DNA from: Aeriscardovia sp.
Lineage (GTDB): Bacteria > Actinomycetota > Actinomycetes > Actinomycetales > Bifidobacteriaceae
Direction: 5' to 3'
DNA: 50,258 nucleotides
Assembly: GCA_017413255.1 (NCBI GenBank)
Contig: JAFPUC010000011.1
Span: 1 to 50,258 of the forward strand
Positions 18,458 through 25,406 of the stretch are shown here, piece by piece. Every line of letters begins with the position of its first letter. Position 1 is the stretch's first letter. The position numbers and the translations under genes are program-made. A model generated the notes under the pieces. It saw only the letters and a program-made list of their open reading frames with translations, ran no database searches and was not told the origin of the DNA.

Positions 18458-19735
18458 TTATGGCAAAGGGTGCGGGAGGGAATTTATAATTCCCCCAGCC
18501 CATTGGTAGCGTTTATGAAACTTTGGTACAAAAGAGGGTATAGGCAAAGGGAGCAATTCAGGAATGCAGACTCTGACTGTATGAAGGTTTAAACCCTCAA
18601 ATTCGCTTCCGGTTATTTCAAGACAACCTCCCCATTTGCTAATACGTCTTACATTTTCTAAGGGGTCAGTGTCATGACTTTCAAATTCAATTTGCAGTCT
18701 GTGTTCCGGCTTTACCCCTTTTCCAAACCTCGCATACTTTATTACGTTGTCTTCCAGATTATTTATTTTATCGGGAATGGGATTTTGATATTTTTCACTC
18801 TCAATCCATGAAATATTCATATTAAATTCTAGAACAGTTACAGCTTCCATAAATGAACGGTATAGCGCATTTTCTAAGGACACAGCGCCCTGAACCCCCA
18901 CTGTATATTTAGGAAGATCGGGATTTTTTCCAAAAATTTCACAGACAATAACATAAACGTCCTTATCAAAAGAGATGTCTAGAAAGTTTATATCGAAATT
19001 TTCCAAAAAATTCTCCGTATCACAGAATATATTTTCCTTGAAAAATTCCTCCAAGTTGAGGCACACTTTTTTGCCTTTAAACCCCGCGTACCACCATAAG
19101 TTGAAAGAATCTATTTGCAGCGCTTCTATACACGCGCTTTCAAGCGCCTTGCAGAAGCTCTCTCCATTAGCCGTTCCTGTGGAAACTGCCGAAGGCATAA
19201 ACTTTTTTTCATCAGCTTCAAGGTTTGGAGCCACCTGCTGGAGTGGAAGGTAAATTTTTTCAGAAGGCTTTCTTAAAGAAATCATAGGAACCCATAAAAG
19301 CACATCATCTTGGAAAATATAATTCTTCGCTTTCTCCTTAGAGAAGTAGGAATTGATAAGCTCCAAAGGGCAAACTTGTCCCGGAAACTTGCTTTGCATG
19401 TAACTTGCCTTTATGGAGATATGAGTCAAGCGCGGTATCTGAGAAACAAAACTAAACCTTTCAGCACTTTCCCCTAGAAAGCTGACGAATGCCTCATTAA
19501 ATTTTGTACCATACCCGCTCAGGTGGTATGAAAACTTAGTTGAATCTGGAAAAATATACTCTTCAAAATGGGAAAACTGAGATGTGACATAATGAAAACT
19601 CGGAAGCGGAAAAGTTTGATCACCTTCATAGAATGAATCATCATCCCAAATTGAAGTGACGCATGAGCCTAGGCGATCTCGCCTTAAAAGGTTATAATTC
19701 TCATTATTTTCAAAACTAATCACTGTGCTCTCCAT
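18458..19735 (-). CDS. sagD: YcaO-domain cyclodehydratase (SagD-type) for thiazole/oxazole formation
   Basis: 425 residues. YcaO proteins of this class use ATP to activate the peptide backbone so that Cys/Ser/Thr side chains cyclise to azolines. The nucleotide-binding elements are present: SFLGESAERFS (about 85-95) fits SxxxExxER, and STGTANGESFCKALESA (about 185-201), with EALQID after it, fits the second Glu-rich helix. The protein ends exactly in PHPLP, the PxPxP C-terminus needed for cyclodehydration in azoline-forming YcaO enzymes. It needs the SagC-type partner, whose gene lies upstream and overlaps it by 20 bases. The gene is A+T-rich compared with flanking genes. It is the last of six co-directional genes; the Sag names are used by analogy to the streptolysin S operon. 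Confidence 0.93.
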   Translation of the reverse strand: MESTVISFENNENYNLLRRDRLGSCVTSIWDDDSFYEGDQTFPLPSFHYVTSQFSHFEEYIFPDSTKFSYHLSGYGTKFNEAFVSFLGESAERFSFVSQIPRLTHISIKASYMQSKFPGQVCPLELINSYFSKEKAKNYIFQDDVLLWVPMISLRKPSEKIYLPLQQVAPNLEADEKKFMPSAVSTGTANGESFCKALESACIEALQIDSFNLWWYAGFKGKKVCLNLEEFFKENIFCDTENFLENFDINFLDISFDKDVYVIVCEIFGKNPDLPKYTVGVQGAVSLENALYRSFMEAVTVLEFNMNISWIESEKYQNPIPDKINNLEDNVIKYARFGKGVKPEHRLQIEFESHDTDPLENVRRISKWGGCLEITGSEFEGLNLHTVRVCIPELLPLPIPSFVPKFHKRYQWAGGIINSLPHPLP

Positions 19736-20621
19736 AAGATTTTAGAATTGCACTGGCTCTAATATTTTGTTCTTCAAATTTTAAATTGTTGATTTTGCAG
19801 CAAACTGGACAAGAGGAGCTCTTCATATTAAGTCCAAAGGAATACTCAAAATTTGGGGTGTACATATGAATTACATTTCCTGTAAGTTCACTCATTGAAA
19901 ATTTACTTACGTTTCTTGCATCTTGATCTACAAGTGCCAGTAAAAATGCCAAAGATGCGTCATCTTTGGCTTCTATTGCTTCATCATAATAGTCTTCTGC
20001 ATAGCCTGAAAATTTTGATAATATGTGTTGTTCAAGGCACATATAGCAACCTGTATACTTTGGTTTTATTCCTGTCAAATAAATATTTTCGTTATCTAAA
20101 AACCCAACTGAAAACTCTTTGCCCAAATCAAATAGCAGCTTGTTAATAGCCCTTAAACTTATAAAATGTTTAAACTCATCTATAACATAAATTCTTTCAC
20201 TCTTTTCTAGCGCTTTTTGAGTTTTCTCTTGTATGGCTTTTAAGGCATGGGCAGACTTATCTTCCCTTACAATTTTTTCTTCTTGTGCAGTTAAAAGTTC
20301 TCTCAAGGGAAGGATCTGGTACTTATCTTTAAACCACTCAGGCAAATCTATTTGCGTAATGACGAGGGATTTTGAGTTACTTTTGATTCCTATAAAATTT
20401 AGTTTTAAGAGCTGCAAAAAATCAGAATAGGATTCGTCATACTCAGATATTTCTAGCTGCTGTAGAGTAATCAGCTTGGAAAAATTCTCTAAAAATAATT
20501 TTGAACTTCCTGCCTTATCAATGACGACTTCGTTTATATGTACAAAGCCCTTCCTTAAAATAATTTCATTCCCACTCTGAAAGACCATTAAATCTTTAGG
20601 TTTTACAAAAGTAACGGGCAA
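19716..20621 (-). CDS. sagC: SagC-type cyclodehydratase partner (ThiF-like/RRE leader-binding protein)
   Basis: 301 residues. In azole peptide systems the partner protein binds the precursor leader through an N-terminal winged-helix (RRE) domain and presents it to YcaO. Here the N-terminal ~80 residues are beta/helix-rich, fitting an RRE. The C-terminal half holds two cysteine pairs, GCYMC (192-195) and CPVC (271-274), which suit the structural zinc site of the ThiF-like domain. No adenylating ATP loop is visible, as expected for SagC proteins. It starts with TTG at 20621, nine bases after AGGAGG (20631-20636), three bases past the sagB stop, and overlaps the YcaO gene. The identification rests on context and cysteine pattern; sequence conservation in this family is low. 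Confidence 0.82.
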   Translation of the reverse strand: MPVTFVKPKDLMVFQSGNEIILRKGFVHINEVVIDKAGSSKLFLENFSKLITLQQLEISEYDESYSDFLQLLKLNFIGIKSNSKSLVITQIDLPEWFKDKYQILPLRELLTAQEEKIVREDKSAHALKAIQEKTQKALEKSERIYVIDEFKHFISLRAINKLLFDLGKEFSVGFLDNENIYLTGIKPKYTGCYMCLEQHILSKFSGYAEDYYDEAIEAKDDASLAFLLALVDQDARNVSKFSMSELTGNVIHMYTPNFEYSFGLNMKSSSCPVCCKINNLKFEEQNIRASAILKSYGEHSD

Positions 20622-20624
20622 GAC

Positions 20625-21500
20625 TTATCTCCTCCTACCGCAAATATTCGTGAAAATTACATGGCTATTAAAGCCATCTAGGTTTAGAATATTTTCTGCG
20701 TAGTGCTTATCAAAGCCTCCAATCTGACAGGCTCCGCATCTTAGCGCTGAAGAACACAGTTCAAAATTATGGGAAATAATTCCTACTTCCATAAAGGTAA
20801 GAAGGAGTGATAATTCCCCATACTTTAGATAGTTCCTATTGATGTCATATTCATAAATAACAAGCAAAGAGAAGTTTGCTAAGTCAAAATTTCTATCATT
20901 ATTTAAAAATCTAGATACATCAAAATCCTTTCTAACCGGATAAATACTGTGGGAAGAGACTTGATATCGGTATAATCCGTTTTCAACAGAACTTACATTA
21001 TTGATGTATAAAAATATCTGAAGTGGGTACAGCCCTCCCCCGGAAGCATGGTATCTGCAACTGACTTCGATTCCCCCATACTCCTCTTTTCTTTCAGATT
21101 GCCCAAAACTATATTTGCAGAGAGTAGAAAAGTCATCAAAATCTAGCGGACTAGATGCAAATTTTCGCGTACTTTTTCTTATTTTTAAGCATTCTCCTAA
21201 TGGCATTAGAATCTCATTACCGGCTTTTAAGTGTATGGTCTTCTCATCTTCCACCTCCTCATATTTTTTATAGGCATTGATTTTAGAGGCAATATTTGCA
21301 TCATTAAAAGACGCAAGGCTTCGCATATCTTTAGTCCTCAATGCCCCAAGATTTACAAGGTAGGAAAACTGCGGGGTGTGGGAATCTCCTATGAGGATAG
21401 AGTCAAAAAGATCTATATTTTTTAAATTTGCTATATTGTGGGAATCGCATTTTACTTTTAAGTACTGATTGAAAATCTTCTTAATCTCAAACTTCGACAA
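20625..21500 (-). CDS. sagB: SagB-type FMN-dependent azoline dehydrogenase
   Basis: About 291 residues, nitroreductase superfamily. SagB enzymes use FMN to oxidise azolines to aromatic thiazoles and oxazoles. Visible landmarks are RKSTRKF (FMN phosphate binding, about 108-114), CRYHASGGGLYPLQIFLYI (about 149-166) and YLKYGEL, whose Lys-Tyr pair (about 226-227) corresponds to the catalytic KY of characterised azoline dehydrogenases. Near the C-terminus GACQIGGFD precedes the final strand. The TTG at 21500 is five bases after GGAAGGG; a GTG at 21530 would add ten residues and lies almost on its own AAAGAG. The gene overlaps the permease end by 14 bases and runs into sagC after three bases. Confidence 0.92.
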   Translation of the reverse strand: MSKFEIKKIFNQYLKVKCDSHNIANLKNIDLFDSILIGDSHTPQFSYLVNLGALRTKDMRSLASFNDANIASKINAYKKYEEVEDEKTIHLKAGNEILMPLGECLKIRKSTRKFASSPLDFDDFSTLCKYSFGQSERKEEYGGIEVSCRYHASGGGLYPLQIFLYINNVSSVENGLYRYQVSSHSIYPVRKDFDVSRFLNNDRNFDLANFSLLVIYEYDINRNYLKYGELSLLLTFMEVGIISHNFELCSSALRCGACQIGGFDKHYAENILNLDGFNSHVIFTNICGRRR

Positions 21501-22287
21501 CTTTTCCCTTCCTACGTGGGGTGGACGCACTCTTTAAAAATGCATTTCCCCTCAGACGCTTATTTGAAAGAGCAAGCGAGACCAGCACTATAATTCCCAC
21601 TCCAAACCAGATTGCTGAAATCCAAAGGAACTTTCCACACCAATATTGTTTTCCAATCCAGATATTGGAAAAGTCCTCTCCCACATAGCTCACTGGGAAA
21701 CCTTTGGCAAGATCTCTTATGAATACGGGGAAGTTGTTTACGTTGCCAAAACAGTTCGAAATAAAATATAGGAAAAACATTATAACTAGCCCGATGCTCA
21801 TGAGAGCCTGGGTATTTTTAACTATAAGGGAAAGGACTCCTCCCCACACAAGTAAGGTTATGAGGGCAATGAATATTTGCAATATGAAGGCGAAGAAATA
21901 ACCGGCCCCAAAAAACTGAAGCCTAAATACTATAAGGGCAAAAATTATATCAATTGCGGCCCCTATTACTCCAAATATTACATGGCATATGATGTCCATA
22001 AATATGATGCTATGAGTACGCAGACCAAAATAATTCATTCTAAGGAGACTGCCATTTTCAATCTTTTTTCCAACCCATAATGGGAATGTGACAAGCGCTA
22101 AGGGAATGAATCCCATTGATATGGCGCAGGGAAGATAATAATTTATAAACCGTATCCCATCGTAGGATGTATTTGCATTAGCTCCTACCACAATAAGCAT
22201 CATCATGAGAGGGAAAAAGAACTGAAAGAAAAGTGCCACTGGTACCCGAATAATTAATTTCAGGTTATTCAGAAAATAGTACTTCAT
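21487..22287 (-). CDS. ABC transporter permease of the TOMM cluster
   Basis: 266 residues, about six membrane segments, ABC-2-type. It most likely exports the modified peptide and may protect the producer. It begins MKYYFLNNLKLIIRVP; AGAGGA lies just upstream of this ATG, so the in-frame ATG/ATG codons six and four positions earlier are less likely. Matching blocks with the permease at 17291-18109 include INYYLP, GFIPLALVTFPLWVGKKIENGS, MNYFGLRTH, GAGYFFAFILQIFIALITLLVWGG and KFLWISAIWFGVG. It overlaps the ATPase gene upstream by 23 bases. The streptolysin S operon has two permeases (SagH, SagI); here there is only one, so a homodimer is expected. Confidence 0.85.
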   Translation of the reverse strand: MKYYFLNNLKLIIRVPVALFFQFFFPLMMMLIVVGANANTSYDGIRFINYYLPCAISMGFIPLALVTFPLWVGKKIENGSLLRMNYFGLRTHSIIFMDIICHVIFGVIGAAIDIIFALIVFRLQFFGAGYFFAFILQIFIALITLLVWGGVLSLIVKNTQALMSIGLVIMFFLYFISNCFGNVNNFPVFIRDLAKGFPVSYVGEDFSNIWIGKQYWCGKFLWISAIWFGVGIIVLVSLALSNKRLRGNAFLKSASTPRRKGKVVEV

Positions 22288-23167
22288 GATTCCTCTCATA
22301 GTCATCCAGGGCTAAAGTGTACATAACATAGATATCCATCAACCTATTTTGTGCAGGGATATTTTCGCTCGCACACACTTTCAAAAAACTCTCTGCCTGT
22401 TCTTGACTCTCGGGGAAAATCCCAAAAGTGTCATTATTTACTTCCACTTGACGGAAAGACTTCACATCCAGCCTATCCAACGCATCTTTTGGAAACTCAA
22501 TTATTGAATAGCACCACTTATATCTCTCACGAAGAGTGTCTATAGCTCCCCAAAAAACTAAGTGCCCTTTGTGAAGGATTAACAATTTGCCCATCCAACC
22601 CGCAAGTTCCTCAAAATAATGCGTTACGGACAAGACAGTCTTCTGTGTAGTTTTCCGTTTAAGAGTATGTAGGATCTCTTGACGTTTCTGGTAATCCAAG
22701 CCTGTAGTGAGCTCATCTAAAATTAGCAACTTTGGGTTTTTTTGCAGGACAAGGAATAGGGTCATCCTTTGCCTTTCACCCCCAGATAATTTGCTAATCT
22801 TCTTTTTTAAAAGCGGACCTAGTTCAAAATCCTTCATTTCACTTTTCAGATCTGCACTAGATAGCTTTGAATCGCTAATAATTTCTACGAGCTCTCCCAC
22901 TTTCAGACGAGCATCGTAGGCATTGTATTGAAACTGTACGCCAAGATCATCCAAGGTGAAATGCCTTTCAATTTTTCCCTTAAAAGGCATTTCACCTATT
23001 ATGCAGTTTATAAGAGTTGATTTGCCAGCCCCGTTCTCGCCTATTATGCCCACTCTGTCGCCAGAGAAGATTCTTACTGTTTTACCTTGTGGGAAGTCAA
23101 GTATCTGATTCCCCCCCCTGGTGACCTTAATTCCTTGCAGAGTGAGCAATGGCTCCTGATCGGGCAT
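22265..23167 (-). CDS. ABC transporter ATP-binding protein of the TOMM cluster (SagG-like)
   Basis: 300 residues. Walker A GENGAGKST, signature KLSGGERQRMTLF, Walker B LLILDELTTGLD with the catalytic Glu, and the switch region VTHYFEE are all present, so the ATPase should be active. An unusual Leu replaces the common Pro after the Walker B Glu (DEL rather than DEP). The family-specific C-terminal extension ends LFSE. It is the first gene after the precursor, with AAGGAG five bases before the ATG, and a gap of only 18 bases. The position immediately behind the peptide gene argues that it powers peptide export or immunity. It is paralogous to the ATPase at 16338-17294. Confidence 0.88.
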   Translation of the reverse strand: MPDQEPLLTLQGIKVTRGGNQILDFPQGKTVRIFSGDRVGIIGENGAGKSTLINCIIGEMPFKGKIERHFTLDDLGVQFQYNAYDARLKVGELVEIISDSKLSSADLKSEMKDFELGPLLKKKISKLSGGERQRMTLFLVLQKNPKLLILDELTTGLDYQKRQEILHTLKRKTTQKTVLSVTHYFEELAGWMGKLLILHKGHLVFWGAIDTLRERYKWCYSIIEFPKDALDRLDVKSFRQVEVNNDTFGIFPESQEQAESFLKVCASENIPAQNRLMDIYVMYTLALDDYERNHEVLFSE

Positions 23168-23185
23168 ATTTACTCCTTATGTTTC

Positions 23186-23320
23186 TTACTCTGCTATTTC
23201 ACACATAGCCGAGCAGCAACAACAGCAGCAACCCGCATACCATGAACGAGCATTCCCGTTTAGGGTGCTAACTGCTTCAGCTCCCATGTAACCATTGAAT
23301 TTCCTGGCAGTTAAGTTCAT
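23186..23320 (-). CDS. Streptolysin S-like (TOMM) precursor peptide with six consecutive cysteines
   Basis: A 44-residue gene. AGGAGG (23325-23330) stands four bases before the ATG. The leader begins MNLTARKFNGYMG, continues through AEAVSTLNGNARSWYAG, and the core is CCCCCCSAMCEIAE: seven Cys and one Ser that could be cyclised. A run of contiguous Cys after a Gly is the hallmark of SagA and related cytolysin or bacteriocin precursors. The leader contains FNGYM, similar in spacing to the FxxxB recognition motif of SagA. The core is unusually short, about 14 residues. It is the first gene of the operon, directly before the exporter and all three synthetase genes, so it is almost certainly their substrate. 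The leader cleavage site and the bioactivity are unknown. Confidence 0.92.
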   Translation of the reverse strand: MNLTARKFNGYMGAEAVSTLNGNARSWYAGCCCCCCSAMCEIAE

Positions 23321-23346
23321 TTTTCCTCCTTAGATAAAGTAAAGTA

Positions 23347-23389
23347 AAAGGTCCATTACAACCCTTTAAACAAAAGGAAATTGACCTTT
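23347..23389 (-). promoter_or_regulatory. Inverted repeat in the leader of the TOMM precursor gene
   Basis: On the minus strand AAAGGTC (23389-23383) and GACCTTT (23353-23347) are exact reverse complements 29 bases apart, between the predicted promoter and the ribosome-binding site. It may be an operator or an mRNA stem; the role is inferred. Confidence 0.4.
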
Positions 23390-23396
23390 GAATGAA

Positions 23397-23426
23397 AGTA
23401 TATATGAGAGTATGTAAATTTAACAA
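23397..23426 (-). promoter_or_regulatory. Likely promoter of the TOMM operon
   Basis: On the minus strand TTGTTA (23426-23421) and TATACT (23402-23397) are separated by 18 bases, a good sigma-70-type pair. Initiation would fall near 23390, giving a leader of about 70 bases. The surroundings are strongly AT-rich, which makes chance matches easier. Confidence 0.5.
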
Positions 23427-23840
23427 CAGTAATATAAAGTTAGGGAGGTTATACATACTGCAATCTGGCGCAGATTAATAGTTATTGTATAGACTGCAAT
23501 AAATACTTCCTATCTCACCCAGCTCTCAGCATTCGCTAGGGTTAAAGAAAAAAAGGAAGTTTAAGTAATGACGGGGCTTATGATCTCGACTGGCAGTTTC
23601 CTTGGAAGCCTGTATGTCTCATTGAAGCACTTCTAGAAAATATCAATATGTGATAATCTGCACACATGAATAGATGTGTTACAAAATAAATATAGGTTGC
23701 CATGCATCTTTGCCATTGGAATTGATGCAATTCCTGCAATAGTTGTAGCCTCTAAAACTAGGATATATATCCTAGGCAAAAAATAAGAAGAAAGCTGTGC
23801 AAAATTCCTTTCTAACAGAAAATTAATTATATAATCTAAT
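23427..23840. other. AT-rich intergenic region between gadB and the TOMM operon
   Basis: About 410 bases without a credible gene. An open minus-strand stretch around 23650-23810 reads like a hydrophobic fragment (LVLEATTIAGIASIPMAK) but has no start codon with a ribosome-binding site and may be a gene remnant. AGGGAGG near 23442-23448 on the plus strand is not followed by a start codon. Confidence 0.4.
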
Positions 23841-23861
23841 AAAAAATGGGGCCTAAGCCCC
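23841..23861 (-). terminator. Rho-independent terminator after gadB
   Basis: On the minus strand GGGGC and GCCCC (plus positions 23848-23852 and 23857-23861) form a stem with a four-base loop, followed by ATTTTTT. It is 21 bases after the gadB stop. Confidence 0.85.
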
Positions 23862-23881
23862 GTTATTACCTTTTCTATCCT

Positions 23882-25312
23882 TTAATCAAAAAGCCTCTTC
23901 TTGTTGAGCTCTTCGAGGGCGGAGTTAAAGTCGGCTATGAAGTCGTCTGCTATCGTCATAGACATCGCGGGCCTGATCACGATTCTTTGTACGATCTCGT
24001 TTTCCCTATCCTTGGGAAGCGGGTAAGCCGGCACCTGCCAGCCGTGCATGAGGAGCTGGTCCTGCATGTCGTAGAGGGACCACTTGGGGTGAACGTCCTT
24101 TGACATTTCCCAAGTGATTATCGGCAGCTTCGATCCGTCGGTGAGAACAGAGAAGTAGCCCGCCTCCGCTATGGCCTTCGAAATCTTCTCGGAAACCCTG
24201 CGCACGTTGTTCATGATGGCCCTGTAGCCCTGCACGCCGAAGCGCACGAGGTTGTAATACTGGCCCACGATCTGAGCTCCGGAGTGGGAGAAGTTGATGG
24301 CGATGGAGTCTACGCTCTTTCCAAGATAAGCTACGGCAAAGCGCATCTCTTCGGGAAGGTACTCGGGAGTGTTCTTGCGCCATACCACCCAGCCTACGCC
24401 GGGGTAAACCATTCCGTACTTGTGGCCAGAAACGTTGATGGAGTAAACGTTCTTGAGCCTAAAGTCCCAGGGCTCAAACCCGTCTACGAAAGGAGCGAAG
24501 AAGCCGCAGTAGGCGGCGTCTACGTGAATATGGACGGGCATGTCTTTGTGGGTCTCGTTGTATACGGTCAGCTTCTCGTCCAAAAGCTTGATGTCGTCTA
24601 CGGCGCCCGTGTAGGTTATTCCCTGAATTCCGACAATTCCAATGGTGTTTTCGTCGATCATGCTCATGGCTTTGTCTACGTCCATGCTCATTTCGTCGCC
24701 CTTGAGGTCGACTTGGCGCATTTCCACATTCCAGTAGGTGCAGAACTTCTCCCACACGACCTGGTATCCGGAGTCGATGATGAGGTTGGGGCGGTGGGCG
24801 TGGAGGTCATTTACATCCATTCCTGCCTTTTCCGCCCTGTGCTTCCAGGTGAAAAGCATAGCCAGGCCTCCCAGCATGCATCCTTCGGAGGAGCCTACGG
24901 TGGAGGTGCCGATGAAGTCTTCTCTGAACTTTTCGTCGGCGGGGATGTTCCACATGTGTCCGATCATGGCAATGCAGTTGTCTTCGATGGCTGCGGTCTT
25001 GGGGTATTCGGACTTGTCTATTGCGTTGGTGTTGAGGGCCTCAGTGATGAGCCTGGTGGCTTGAGGCTCCATCTGCGTGGTGCAGAAAGTGGTCAAATTC
25101 TGGTTAGGCTTGGCTTCGTTGAGCCTGTACTGCCTTATGAGCTCTTCTACTATGTTGGGGTTGGTGGCCTTAAGGGGCATGAATTCGGTGGGCATATCCA
25201 TGCCCGCTTCTACGCTGCTCAGTAGGTTTTCTTCGGTGGCGTTAACTTCGGAGGCTTCTTTTTCGATAAGGAGTTCTTCCGATTTTTTCTCTAACTGTTC
25301 GTTCATATTCAT
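23882..25312 (-). CDS. gadB: Glutamate decarboxylase
   Basis: A PLP enzyme that converts glutamate to GABA and CO2, consuming a proton. With GadC it forms the glutamate-dependent acid resistance system. Motifs: GSSEGCMLGGLAM (phosphate-binding region), HVDAAYCGFFAPF with the PLP-pyridine Asp near residue 265, and SINVSGHKYGMVYPG with the Schiff-base Lys near 298. From the ATG at 25312 it is 476 residues, with about 20 extra N-terminal residues rich in Glu/Lys compared with E. coli GadB. The C-terminus (EELNKKRLFD) lacks the His-Thr tail that closes the E. coli active site at neutral pH. The start choice depends on an odd leader: AAAGGAG is 17 bases upstream with a hairpin between. Confidence 0.95.
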   Translation of the reverse strand: MNMNEQLEKKSEELLIEKEASEVNATEENLLSSVEAGMDMPTEFMPLKATNPNIVEELIRQYRLNEAKPNQNLTTFCTTQMEPQATRLITEALNTNAIDKSEYPKTAAIEDNCIAMIGHMWNIPADEKFREDFIGTSTVGSSEGCMLGGLAMLFTWKHRAEKAGMDVNDLHAHRPNLIIDSGYQVVWEKFCTYWNVEMRQVDLKGDEMSMDVDKAMSMIDENTIGIVGIQGITYTGAVDDIKLLDEKLTVYNETHKDMPVHIHVDAAYCGFFAPFVDGFEPWDFRLKNVYSINVSGHKYGMVYPGVGWVVWRKNTPEYLPEEMRFAVAYLGKSVDSIAINFSHSGAQIVGQYYNLVRFGVQGYRAIMNNVRRVSEKISKAIAEAGYFSVLTDGSKLPIITWEMSKDVHPKWSLYDMQDQLLMHGWQVPAYPLPKDRENEIVQRIVIRPAMSMTIADDFIADFNSALEELNKKRLFD

Positions 25313-25336
25313 TGGCGGCAAGCCGCCTTCTCCTTT
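25312..25336 (-). promoter_or_regulatory. gadB ribosome-binding site separated from its start codon by a hairpin
   Basis: On the minus strand AAAGGAG (25336-25330) is followed by GGCGG-CTTG-CCGCC (25327-25314), a perfect five-pair GC stem with a four-base loop, and then the ATG at 25312. Linear spacing is 17 bases, too long for efficient initiation. With the hairpin folded the effective spacing drops to a few bases. The upstream GTG at 25339 has no ribosome-binding site. Confidence 0.55.
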
Positions 25337-25406
25337 CACGCTTAGGCGTTTGGATTCTTATCCATCGTAAACCTAACACGCCTGAAGAGTACAACAGGAA
25401 GGGAAA

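Noticed and set aside
18311..18592. 93-residue plus-strand frame after the terminator
   Set aside because: It runs into the opposite strand of the YcaO gene, shows no family motif and has no convincing ribosome-binding site; the YcaO C-terminus with PHPLP is far stronger.
23650..23810. Open minus-strand stretch reading LVLEATTIAGIASIPMAK
   Set aside because: It has no start codon with a ribosome-binding site and lies downstream of the gadB terminator; at most a remnant.
24284..25225. 313-residue plus-strand frame inside gadB
   Set aside because: Antisense shadow of gadB, Val/Gly-rich with no recognisable domain.
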